Under the pieces are notes generated by a model, which was not told the origin of the DNA, made no database searches, and worked only from the letters and a program-made list of their open reading frames with translations. This document shows positions 9,337-19,392 of a stretch of 39,920 nt of DNA, piece by piece. Origin of the DNA: Acidimicrobiaceae bacterium. GTDB lineage: Bacteria > Actinomycetota > Acidimicrobiia > Acidimicrobiales > MedAcidi-G1. How positions within the stretch are numbered: the first letter of the stretch is position 1; each line of letters opens with the position of its first letter. The position numbers were made by a program, and so were the translations under genes. The stretch is from positions 1 to 39,920 of the forward strand of contig PBSS01000047.1 in NCBI GenBank assembly GCA_002726315.1, read 5' to 3'.

Positions 9337-10304
9337 AGTTGATCCTGAACGATGTCGGCAAGCATGGGACCCACGATCGGGTCGACGCCAAGAACACGGC
9401 TCCGGTGGAAGTCGCCGATACCAACGTCCGCTGAAAGGTCCTTCATCTCGATGTCAATCTCATAGAGGGTTTCGACATGGTCGGATACAAAAGAGATGGG
9501 AACGACACCAAGCCATTTCAGACGATCGGCAGCCGCCGTCGCGATCACCTCACGCACATCAGGGCCAATCCAGCGGATTGGTCCGGTCCGCGACTGATAC
9601 GCGATGACATGGTCGACCGACCGCTGGAGTCGACTCATGACCCCCGCTACGGTCGCTTCTACCTCTTCGGGATACAAATCCCCTTGGTCAACGACTCGCT
9701 GGGGCAGGCCGTGAGCAGAAAACACCAACAGTGCCGTGCTGAGGTTCTCATCGGGTACCTCGGCCAGCATTTCCTCAACCAGTTGTGTCTGCGCAGCCAG
9801 ATAGCTGGGATGCTGGCACCATGAGTGGATTACCGTCAACGGTAGATCGATGCCCCGCTCGCTGAGGGTCTGCCGCAGTTCGGCTTCCGAGGATCCAGTC
9901 GTACTGTCGGAGTGCTGGGGAAACAAGGGCAACATAACGATGTGGCCAACGCCCGCCGTGACCATCGCATCGACAGCCGCGCCCGTGTCGGGCCGACTGT
10001 GGCGATGAGCCACGACAACGACCGTATCGTGTCCACGGGCAGCGAGTTCCATGTCGAGAGCACTGGCCTGAAGTTGGGTAGTCGCCACGAGAGGTGAGCC
10101 ACCCCCGATGAGTTCATAATATGAGCGAACCCGTGGTGCCCGCACGTTTGCTACCAGGGTGCTGACAGCTGCTCGAGTCCGCGCTCCTCCAGGGAGTGGG
10201 ACCAGATGAGGGTCGGAAAAGATTGACCGGATGAACGGCTTGACTTCGGCGAGATTCGCAGGACCTCCGAGCTGAGCAACGACAACACCGGTGCGAGCTC
10301 CCAC
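9333..10304 (-). CDS. hemH: Ferrochelatase (protoporphyrin/coproporphyrin type)
   Basis: TGVVVAQLGGPANLAEVKPFIRSIFSDPHLVPLP, YELIGGGSPL, VVVVAHRHSRPDTG, LPLFPQHSDSTTGS, SFVSDHVETLYEIDIE. GTG start at 10304 lies just after the hemN stop. Confidence 0.93.
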   Translation of the reverse strand: MGARTGVVVAQLGGPANLAEVKPFIRSIFSDPHLVPLPGGARTRAAVSTLVANVRAPRVRSYYELIGGGSPLVATTQLQASALDMELAARGHDTVVVVAHRHSRPDTGAAVDAMVTAGVGHIVMLPLFPQHSDSTTGSSEAELRQTLSERGIDLPLTVIHSWCQHPSYLAAQTQLVEEMLAEVPDENLSTALLVFSAHGLPQRVVDQGDLYPEEVEATVAGVMSRLQRSVDHVIAYQSRTGPIRWIGPDVREVIATAAADRLKWLGVVPISFVSDHVETLYEIDIEMKDLSADVGIGDFHRSRVLGVDPIVGPMLADIVQDQL

Positions 10305-10305
10305 C

Positions 10306-11721
10306 TCAGACCGTCCGGGAAAACATCTGATCCTCAGTGGCCCTGGTACGGAGTCGGACGTCAAACACCATGGCCACATTGCGAATAAACATGCGCCCTA
10401 GGGGAGTTGCCTCGATGTCACGCCCGTCGGTCACAACGAATCCAGCTTCGACAAGGCCACCGGGCGCATGCAATTCGTCTAACTCGTCTGCGAAATATTC
10501 CTCCACGACGATCTCGAAACGATCATCCACTTCGTGGGCTAGGAGCCTGCCATTGCACATAAGTTCGGTTATCACATGGCGACGGATTCGGTCATCGCCG
10601 GTGAGCACTATGCCTCGTTCGGTCGGGAACTCGCCTGCGTCGACAGCCGTAATGTATGAGGCCATCCGACGATGACTTTGAGCGTAACTATCCCCGATGT
10701 CACTGATCGCCGACGTGCCCAGACCAACGATCTCGGTTCCCCGTTTCGTCGTGTACCCCATGAAGTTTCGCGACAGTGTTCGCTCACGGTGGGCCACAGC
10801 GAGTTCGTCACCACGCAAGGCGAAGTGGTCCATGCCAATTTGCTCGTAGCCGGCAGCCGTGAGCCGGTCGATGGCAAGCGAGAGTAGGCCGAACTTCACG
10901 TCGCGATCTGGCAACAGTCTGATGTCAACCCGCTTCTGGTGTGGGCGCATCCATGGCACGAGTGCGAACGAATACACAGCGAGGCGGTCAGGGCGCAAAC
11001 CTATTACCTGCTCGAGTGAGCGGGTGAATGTGTATTCGTTCTGGCCAGGCAGGCCGTAGATGAGATCAACGTTGATTGACTCGTAGCCAAGACCACGCGC
11101 CGCATCGTGTAGATCCGCCGTTTGCTCCCAGGTCTGATGGCGACCAATGAGGTCCTGCACCACCTCGTCAACATCCTGCACACCCATCGATAATCGGTTG
11201 AAACCCAAGGTCCGTAGCGTGGCGAGGTGTTCCTCGGTGGTAATCCGAGGATCCACCTCAATCGCCACCTCAGCACCTGACTCAAGTTCGAACACCGATA
11301 GCAGTTGTCCATGGAGGTCTACAAGCGCCTCTGGTGAGTGGAAGGTCGGTGTGCCGCCGCCCCAGTGATACTGCTGAAGAGTTCGTCTATCTCCGAGCTT
11401 CTCCACTGTCGTTCGGGCTTCGGCAATGAGGCGATCAAGGTATGTGCTGGCCAGGCTCTCGTTACGGGTCACCACGACATGACAAGCACAGAACGAGCAT
11501 CGGTTCTCGCAGAAGGGCAGATGGACGTACAACGAGAGTGGGTCGTGTGATCGAACGGCAGCTTCGACTAGGCAGTCGGCATATTCATCTGCTCCGAAGT
11601 CTTCGTGGAAATCGACAGCCGTCGGATACGAGGTGTAGCGGGGCCCGGGGCGGTCGTACTTAGCAAGAAGTTCAGCGGTGGATCCGTCCGCGTCGGGGAA
11701 AGCCGACTCCTTCCCAGTCAC
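10306..11721 (-). CDS. hemN: Oxygen-independent coproporphyrinogen III oxidase (radical SAM HemN)
   Basis: HLPFCENRCSFCACHVVVTR radical SAM motif, YHWGGGTPTF, FNRLSMGVQD, INVDLIYGLPGQ, IGMDHFA, NFMGYTT, LGTSAISDIGDSYAQ. These follow bona fide HemN. Start at GTG 11721 or TTG 11796 is unresolved. Confidence 0.93.
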   Translation of the reverse strand: MTGKESAFPDADGSTAELLAKYDRPGPRYTSYPTAVDFHEDFGADEYADCLVEAAVRSHDPLSLYVHLPFCENRCSFCACHVVVTRNESLASTYLDRLIAEARTTVEKLGDRRTLQQYHWGGGTPTFHSPEALVDLHGQLLSVFELESGAEVAIEVDPRITTEEHLATLRTLGFNRLSMGVQDVDEVVQDLIGRHQTWEQTADLHDAARGLGYESINVDLIYGLPGQNEYTFTRSLEQVIGLRPDRLAVYSFALVPWMRPHQKRVDIRLLPDRDVKFGLLSLAIDRLTAAGYEQIGMDHFALRGDELAVAHRERTLSRNFMGYTTKRGTEIVGLGTSAISDIGDSYAQSHRRMASYITAVDAGEFPTERGIVLTGDDRIRRHVITELMCNGRLLAHEVDDRFEIVVEEYFADELDELHAPGGLVEAGFVVTDGRDIEATPLGRMFIRNVAMVFDVRLRTRATEDQMFSRTV

Positions 11722-11768
11722 GAGGCCGGTGACCTCCGCTGATCGGCCCCAATCGCCAGAAATGTCAC
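11718..11768 (-). other. Candidate upstream leader ORF of hemN (16 aa, MTFLAIGADQRRSPAS)
   Basis: Minus strand: AAGGAGG-CCAAC-GTG ACA TTT CTG GCG ATT GGG GCC GAT CAG CGG AGG TCA CCG GCC TCG TGA. The stop overlaps the proposed hemN GTG as GTGA. Confidence 0.35.
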
Positions 11769-11860
11769 GTTGGCCTCCTTGTAGACATGCATGCAAGTGT
11801 CCTCAAGGCTAAGTGTTGTAGAACCACGGCTCATTAGGGATCAGCCGAATCCGACAATGG

Positions 11861-12613
11861 CTAACCTCGTCCAGTCACTTCGGCCCCGGTAACAGTACCC
11901 ATGGTTAGAAACCCTTCCTCGATTCTTAAAACTGTTGGGAACAGGGAGTTGTTCTCTTTGTGGATGTGCATCCGGGTATCAGCACTGAGTTCGGCAAGAC
12001 CTTGATAAAAGGCCTTATAGGAAGCACAACTGTCTGCTGGCGGTTGGAAGCCATCAGTCAGATCGACTAACTGATCCAACAGCCTTCCCGCCCCTTGGTG
12101 TTCAAATACCATCGCAGAAATCGGGTTGTTGATTGAGCCGCAGTGAAATGATGGCAAGCCCTCCGCTGCTGCTAGCTCGCGAACCATAGGGAACAGGACT
12201 CGTTCCTCTTTCATGAGGTGGGGCTCAAGATCAGCTCGCAAGGCACGAAACGTGTTGACCACATCTAAGAGCTCAGGATGGTTGGCACCATGTGTCGCTT
12301 CAACCTTGTCAGCCAAAGCCCCTAACCGAGGAAGCTCTTCATGCAAGTAGAGATGGTGGGTTGCCTCAAGGTGGTCAACTAGCTCCACTGGACCCATTTC
12401 CACCCAATAACCCTCCTCTTGCTCTGCAGCAAACTCCTCAGAGAGTTCCCTGGCCGTCTCCCCAGCGTCGAGCCCCAACGGCCTGCATGCCTCAGCAAGG
12501 GTGCGGTGGCCACCGCAACAGTAATCAAGACCGCGTCGCTCCAACCCTCTAGCTAGAGATGGGAACCTGTTGATCAGGTCAGCGAGCGTAACTGTTACTT
12601 CTATGGTTCGCAT
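11861..12613 (-). CDS. ric: RIC-type di-iron iron-sulfur cluster repair protein (YtfE/ScdA/NorA family)
   Basis: Short N-terminal domain LADLINRFPSLARGLERRGLDYCCGGHRTLAEAC, then hemerythrin-like LVDHLEATHHLYLHEELPRL, LEPHLMKEERVLFPMV, VFEHQGAGRLLDQL, MHIHKENNSLFPTVL. AAAGGA RBS before the ATG. Confidence 0.92.
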   Translation of the reverse strand: MRTIEVTVTLADLINRFPSLARGLERRGLDYCCGGHRTLAEACRPLGLDAGETARELSEEFAAEQEEGYWVEMGPVELVDHLEATHHLYLHEELPRLGALADKVEATHGANHPELLDVVNTFRALRADLEPHLMKEERVLFPMVRELAAAEGLPSFHCGSINNPISAMVFEHQGAGRLLDQLVDLTDGFQPPADSCASYKAFYQGLAELSADTRMHIHKENNSLFPTVLRIEEGFLTMGTVTGAEVTGRG

Positions 12614-12678
12614 TTCGTGTTCCTTTTCAGATGTTCGGCATTGGAAACGCGACCTTGGTGAATTGACTCCCTTTCCGC

Positions 12679-12696
12679 TAGGGACCAAATCCCCTA
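12679..12696. promoter_or_regulatory. Palindrome TAGGGACCAAATCCCCTA upstream of ric; candidate hypoxia/NO-type operator
   Basis: Minus strand TAGGGGATTTGGTCCCTA, 66-83 bp upstream of the ric ATG. 11 of 14 positions match the remembered DosR-box core GGGACTWWAGTCCC. Confidence 0.35.
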
Positions 12697-12783
12697 ATTC
12701 TGAGTAGTTGCAACTGGCAAATAACGACAGGCCACAGCAGACTCAAAAAGAACAATCCTGCCATTCTCCACCTGTAGCTCTAA

Positions 12784-14289
12784 TTAGGTTCCTGTCAACC
12801 GAGGATCCTTGAGGGTGATCATCCCGTGAGGAGTTGCCAACCGACGCGCCAACGTCTCATCATCACTACCCATACGCCAATCCAACAGCTGCGCCACGCA
12901 CCGAGCCATCTCCGGATGTGCATGGAGCGGGCGGGTTTCGTAGGGATCCGACTCCAAGTCGAAATAGATGGGTGGCATCCCCGCGAAATGGACATACTTA
13001 CTCGAACGGTCACGGTGGACGACCAAGTTGCACACATTCAGGGGAAGGCCAAACTCCTTGGCAAATACCCTGAAGTCAAACTCCCAGTGGGTCGACGTAC
13101 GCCAATCCTCGGCACCAACCCCTTCTAGAAAAGGCCGCAGAGAGCGCCCCTGACACTGGGCTGGGACCGCCAACCCAGCAAGGTCCAAAATCGTTGGCAT
13201 GATGTCGACATTCTCTGTGAAATCGTCGACGACCAAGCCCCTTGGCCCACCTAGGGCTGGATAGCGGACGATCAGGGGAATGTGGTATGCCTGATCATGA
13301 AAGCCCAGTTTGGACATCAGGCCGTGGTCACCCAGGAACTCTCCATGGTCCGAGGAGAAAACTACGATGGTGTCCTTATCAACCGACAAGCCCGCGAGGG
13401 TGTCCAGCAGGCGACCTACCTGGTAGTCCACCTCAGCAAGCATTCCGTAATAGGTGGCCCGAAGTTGCCGAAGGTCCACGGGGTCGATAGGTGGATCAGT
13501 GAGGGCCCAGGTGGCCAGCATCTTGAGGAACGGGTGGTCACTATCCGTATACGGGATTGGCTCGGGGACATCGACCAAGTCGAACATGTTGTTATAGGGC
13601 TCGGGGGCGGTGAACGGTGGATGGGGTCTATATAACGAGACGTGCAGGAACCAGGGATCGCCTCCTTTCACCAGTTGCTCAATGTGCTCTATAGCAGCAT
13701 CCACCACGAAGGCCGTCTCGGTCTCGTCAGCCGAGAAGGGAGGAGGGGCCCAAGAGGACCCTCTGCCGGGGGGTGTATCAACATCCTCCCTGGGTCTAAG
13801 AAACCTAGAGCGGTCCGAGATGTCATGTCCCCGGCCCTCCAACCACCTGTACCAGGCATCCCGGTGCTCAGGCAAGAGCAGGGTCTCCTCAAACCCCGGC
13901 AACAGCCCCTCGTAGTCGAGTAGCCGAGGATCGTCCTCGGTCGTGGTACGCGGGTCGACTGTGGTATCCGTGTAGCCGTAGAGGTGGGGCAGGTAACCAC
14001 CAGACCGGGCCTCCAAGGCCAGGTTGGTGAGGCGGGCGTCAAGAGGTGTCCCGTTGAACACCGATCGGTGGGTGTGCAGGTAGGTGCCGGTATGAATACT
14101 GGCCCGACTAGGTCCACATGGAGAGGCTTGGCCGTGGTGGAGCGGGAACCTGACACCTTCAGTTGCCAGCGAATCCAGTCTCGGTGTGTGCACCAGGGAA
14201 TGGCCTGCAGCACCAAGGCAGTCACCCCTCCATTGGTCTGCCACGATGAACAGGACGTTCGGACGACAGGATTCCGTGTCCGCCATCAC
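12784..14289 (-). CDS. Sulfatase-superfamily hydrolase, phosphonate monoester hydrolase/arylsulfatase-like
   Basis: NVLFIVADQWRGDCLG, formylglycine motif CGPSR in ASPCGPSRASIHTGTYLHTHRS, FSSDHGEFLGDHGLMSK, HWEFDFR, KYVHFAGMPPIYFDLESDPYE. Co-linear with remembered rhizobial/Burkholderia phosphonate monoester hydrolases. Confidence 0.9.
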   Translation of the reverse strand: MMADTESCRPNVLFIVADQWRGDCLGAAGHSLVHTPRLDSLATEGVRFPLHHGQASPCGPSRASIHTGTYLHTHRSVFNGTPLDARLTNLALEARSGGYLPHLYGYTDTTVDPRTTTEDDPRLLDYEGLLPGFEETLLLPEHRDAWYRWLEGRGHDISDRSRFLRPREDVDTPPGRGSSWAPPPFSADETETAFVVDAAIEHIEQLVKGGDPWFLHVSLYRPHPPFTAPEPYNNMFDLVDVPEPIPYTDSDHPFLKMLATWALTDPPIDPVDLRQLRATYYGMLAEVDYQVGRLLDTLAGLSVDKDTIVVFSSDHGEFLGDHGLMSKLGFHDQAYHIPLIVRYPALGGPRGLVVDDFTENVDIMPTILDLAGLAVPAQCQGRSLRPFLEGVGAEDWRTSTHWEFDFRVFAKEFGLPLNVCNLVVHRDRSSKYVHFAGMPPIYFDLESDPYETRPLHAHPEMARCVAQLLDWRMGSDDETLARRLATPHGMITLKDPRLTGT

Positions 14290-14358
14290 GGCATCATTGC
14301 AGACATGCCACCAAGACTTCGACTATCCGCGTCGGGCAACCAGAAGTAGTGTCATCCG

Positions 14359-15264
14359 GTGCTCAAGACTCTCCCATCGTTCGTTCCGAGATCTGGTCGA
14401 CAGCTGGGCCTGCTGCTAGCCGCAATCGGAATGTTCCTCGTTTCGACCGATTCCGTCTTTATACGACTCGCCGACGTGGATGGTGCAACCATCGCCTTCA
14501 TGAGCGGGCTCTGGTCAACACCGGTCATGTGGGTGGTAGCTACAAGGAGCTTGGGTCGGAACCTGAAAACTCAGCTCCGTGATTACCGGAACCCCCTGGT
14601 CCTGACCGGGATCATGGGTGCGATCAGCACCACGGCCTTCGTGACCGCTGTAACAAAGACCGAAATTGCCAACGTGGTGGCAATCATCGGTGCTGCGCCG
14701 ATTTTTGCCGCCGTCACTGCCAGGATCGCGCTGAAGGAGCACACCTCCAGACGGACCTGGCTGGCAATTGTCGGAGCCATCTCGGGGATCCTCGTAATCG
14801 TCAGCGGATCGATGGCTGCTGGCGGCACCACAGGAGACCTCCTGGCAGTAGGAGCAATTACGGCCTTTGGATTGAACTTGACCATCTGGCGCCGGCACCC
14901 TGATATGCCCCGGGCCCTGATAGTTGCCATGACCGCCACCTGCACCGTTGTACTGACGGGCATTTTGGCTAATCCCCTCAGTCTCGATCGCTCGGGCCTA
15001 CTGGCCACGCTGGCGATGGGTGCCGTGTTCGGGCCGACAGCCAGGTTCTGCATGACAACAGCAACCCGACATGCCTCAGCAGCCGAGGTCAGCCTCTTCA
15101 CACCAGTTGAAACCATCTCGGCGACTCTCTGGGCCTGGCTATGGTTCGATGAGGTACCCGCAACCCTTACCTTCGTCGGTGGCGTCGCAGTGCTACTCGC
15201 TGTCGCCTACGGAGTTACCGGCCCGGCCCGCGACACCACCCCGACACCTACCACCCACACCTGA
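14359..15264 (+). CDS. EamA/DMT-family transporter
   Basis: Roughly ten hydrophobic helices in two repeats; EamA-like motifs ALKEHTSRRTWLAIVGAISGILVI and TPVETISATLWAWLWFDEVPATLTFVGGVAVLLAV. Confidence 0.88.
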   Translation: MLKTLPSFVPRSGRQLGLLLAAIGMFLVSTDSVFIRLADVDGATIAFMSGLWSTPVMWVVATRSLGRNLKTQLRDYRNPLVLTGIMGAISTTAFVTAVTKTEIANVVAIIGAAPIFAAVTARIALKEHTSRRTWLAIVGAISGILVIVSGSMAAGGTTGDLLAVGAITAFGLNLTIWRRHPDMPRALIVAMTATCTVVLTGILANPLSLDRSGLLATLAMGAVFGPTARFCMTTATRHASAAEVSLFTPVETISATLWAWLWFDEVPATLTFVGGVAVLLAVAYGVTGPARDTTPTPTTHT

Positions 15265-15267
15265 GCA

Positions 15268-15765
15268 ATGGGCAACAGGGACGACCCGGTACTTGAACAT
15301 CTTGTCGCCCTTGGCGTCGAGCACGAAGTGATGGCCTGTGATCCTGACCTGGCTGACACGACACTCTTTTGCGATGCTTACGGCATTGATCCAGCTGACT
15401 CGGCCAATGCCATCCTCGTAGCTGGAAAGGCCGATCCACGCCCCTACGCGCTGTGCATCGTGCTCGCCACCTGCAAGCTGGACGTTAACGGTGTTGTCAG
15501 AAAACGTCTGGGAACCCGTAAGGCATCCTTCGCCGACAGCAGCGAGACTACTGAACTGACAGGAATGCTCATCGGCGGTGTCACTCCGTTCGGACTACCC
15601 ACCTCCGTATCCACCTGGGTTGACGCTCGGGTCATGGAACGAGCAAGCGTCGTAATCGGTGGAGGATCACGTGACCGAAAGATCCGCCTCCCACCAAGGG
15701 GTTTGTTGGCACTGCCGGGAGCCGAGGTAGTCATGGACCTTGCCAAAGCACCCATTGTCAGCTGA
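15268..15765 (+). CDS. YbaK/EbsC-family aminoacyl-tRNA deacylase
   Basis: NAILVAGKADPRPYALCIVLATCKLDVNGVVRKRLGTRKASFADSSETTELTGMLIGGVTPFGLP matches YbaK/ProX editing domains. Confidence 0.87.
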   Translation: MGNRDDPVLEHLVALGVEHEVMACDPDLADTTLFCDAYGIDPADSANAILVAGKADPRPYALCIVLATCKLDVNGVVRKRLGTRKASFADSSETTELTGMLIGGVTPFGLPTSVSTWVDARVMERASVVIGGGSRDRKIRLPPRGLLALPGAEVVMDLAKAPIVS

Positions 15766-15786
15766 GCCGAACTACCTGGAATCAGA

Positions 15787-16092
15787 TTAGGTGCTGCCGC
15801 TACCTGCCAGGTGGGCGGCCAAGGCATCCCGGGCTGAACTAGCCGGTGCCGCATCTACCATGTTGCGCAGTGAGTGTGACCTTCCCACAACCGACAGCAA
15901 GTCGGCTGCGACCGTGTCGGCAAGGCAAAGCAGGTCTATCCGGGAACCCTCCGTCAGTGGATCAGCCACCAGCCCGTCAATCACATGGCCACAAGCCAAC
16001 TCGGCTCGGACCAACTTGAGGGCCGCTTTCTCCAACTCATCAAGTGCGTCAAGTGCCCGCAGCAAGTTGGTCGCCTCCGCATCTGACAGCAT
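15787..16092 (-). CDS. Small alpha-helical protein of unknown function
   Basis: MLSDAEATNLLRALDALDELEKAALKLVRAELACGHVIDGLV... is more protein-like than the Ser/Ala-rich plus-strand ORF over the same bases; same strand as upstream asd. Confidence 0.45.
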   Translation of the reverse strand: MLSDAEATNLLRALDALDELEKAALKLVRAELACGHVIDGLVADPLTEGSRIDLLCLADTVAADLLSVVGRSHSLRNMVDAAPASSARDALAAHLAGSGST

Positions 16093-16170
16093 CACCCAAA
16101 GTTTGGGGCACGGCCATTGCGCCGACGGGGATACCACAGTCGTGAACCGCTAGGCCGTACGGTCAGCAAG

Positions 16171-16422
16171 GTGACGCTCGCTGAGTTGCAGGAGTTGGTC
16201 GAACGCCTCTACGGCGAAGGTGACCGGGAACGAGGCCTAGCCCCTACCGTTGCATGGCTCTGCGAGGAGATGGGCGAACTGGCTCAAGCTGTGCGAAAGG
16301 GCTCTCCCGATGAGCAACTGCACGAGTTTGGTGATGTACTGGCCTGGCTAGCCAGCCTCGCCAACCAAATGGGCCTGTCACTCGACGAGGCAATGCAGAG
16401 GTACGTAACCAATCCACCCTGA
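16171..16422 (+). CDS. MazG-like nucleotide pyrophosphohydrolase
   Basis: VTLAELQELVERLYGEGDRERGLAPTVAWLCEEMGELAQAVRKG...HEFGDVLAWLASLANQMGLSLDEAMQRY; EExxE and GDVL pattern of MazG domains. GTG start. Confidence 0.87.
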   Translation: MTLAELQELVERLYGEGDRERGLAPTVAWLCEEMGELAQAVRKGSPDEQLHEFGDVLAWLASLANQMGLSLDEAMQRYVTNPP

Positions 16423-16445
16423 TCGGCGGTGGCCTCGTTGCCGTT

Positions 16446-18208
<1,763 letters not shown>

Positions 18209-18233
18209 GAGCCAACCACCAGACCGACCATGC

Positions 18234-19292
18234 TCAAGTATCAAGGGGGCTGCCGATGGCACCAGCCATCAGATCGAATAGCACCGAACCGGGCTCCCCA
18301 CAACGAGCCGTGACGTACTCCCTAAGGCGTCCGGAGGCAGCATCTAAATCGGTGTCTTTGGCAGCGACCTCGGCTTGGACCCTTGCGGTAGCGGCAAGAA
18401 TCGCTGACAGTGCCTCTTCCTCGGTGGAAAGTTCATCAATCCCCACAAGCGTCTCGGCCATGATCTCGGCGATCTTGGTCGTTGCATCCCTCACTAGTAC
18501 GGCATCGGCCTTCTGGGCGGACGGAACCTCCTCTGCGAGCCAAATGAAGATCTCGTCTGACATCCCAAGGAGGTTCGCCAAGACAGAAGGGGCGGTGAAG
18601 TCGCCACCCGTTAGGTCGACCTCCATCACGGCTGCCATCATCATTGCCACCTGATCAGCCAGGCCATAGCAGAACTTCGGGAGGTCGGACTCGTCTCCAA
18701 CCACCATTGCCTCGAGCCGGCAACGCATCAGGTTCCCCATTATTGGAGTATTCGCCAACAGGACTGTCATCTCCCGGTCACTGAGATCAAGACCGAAGGG
18801 GTCCTCGAACTGCGTTTTCAACATGGGCTCCAGATCTTTGGATGTGACACCCTTCAATAGGCAACCGACGTCGAAAACAGGCTGGCCGGGAGCGTCTGCA
18901 AATGCTTCGGCCATTCCCTGACCGACCAGCGTCAGTACCAGGTCACATACAACGAGCGCTTCCACGGTCAAAGCAACCTGTTCGGGCATGGGGCCCAGAG
19001 CAGACAGGGCGAGCACTTCGTCTGGTCCAAAGGACTTGAGCAGCTGGTCTGCCACACAGCCGAGATCTGCATCGCGAAGACCGCCGAACACAGAGTCAGC
19101 GTCAGTTCCAACATCCATGAAGTGACCCAGAACATCGTTCGATGTCGCTGCCGGTGGGTCGTCCATGGACGGTAACGGACTGATATCGGCTGCAGAGGTT
19201 GTAGTCCCGGTAGCTGGGTCAGGCTGACTTGTTCCGCAGGCAGAGGCGAACCCAACAAGCCCCAGAAGAACTGCTACGGACCATCGACTCAT
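18234..19292 (-). CDS. Predicted lipoprotein with Cys-bounded helical repeats, unknown function
   Basis: MSRWSVAVLLGLVGFASACGTS lipobox; segments DLGC..VVC, DVGC..MRC and FCYGLA..TARCG. Confidence 0.78.
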   Translation of the reverse strand: MSRWSVAVLLGLVGFASACGTSQPDPATGTTTSAADISPLPSMDDPPAATSNDVLGHFMDVGTDADSVFGGLRDADLGCVADQLLKSFGPDEVLALSALGPMPEQVALTVEALVVCDLVLTLVGQGMAEAFADAPGQPVFDVGCLLKGVTSKDLEPMLKTQFEDPFGLDLSDREMTVLLANTPIMGNLMRCRLEAMVVGDESDLPKFCYGLADQVAMMMAAVMEVDLTGGDFTAPSVLANLLGMSDEIFIWLAEEVPSAQKADAVLVRDATTKIAEIMAETLVGIDELSTEEEALSAILAATARVQAEVAAKDTDLDAASGRLREYVTARCGEPGSVLFDLMAGAIGSPLDT

Positions 19293-19392
19293 TGCTCTAG
19301 GGAGACCCTCAGTGGACATTTTGGGCAGGGTACGGGTAATCAGTCACTGCTCGACAGCAGTTCTAATGGTTGTCAGGTGATGGGCCCAACTA

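Noticed and set aside
13689-14225. 178-aa minus-strand ORF inside the sulfatase gene
   Set aside because: Alternative frame of the same strand within a clear sulfatase; no family features.
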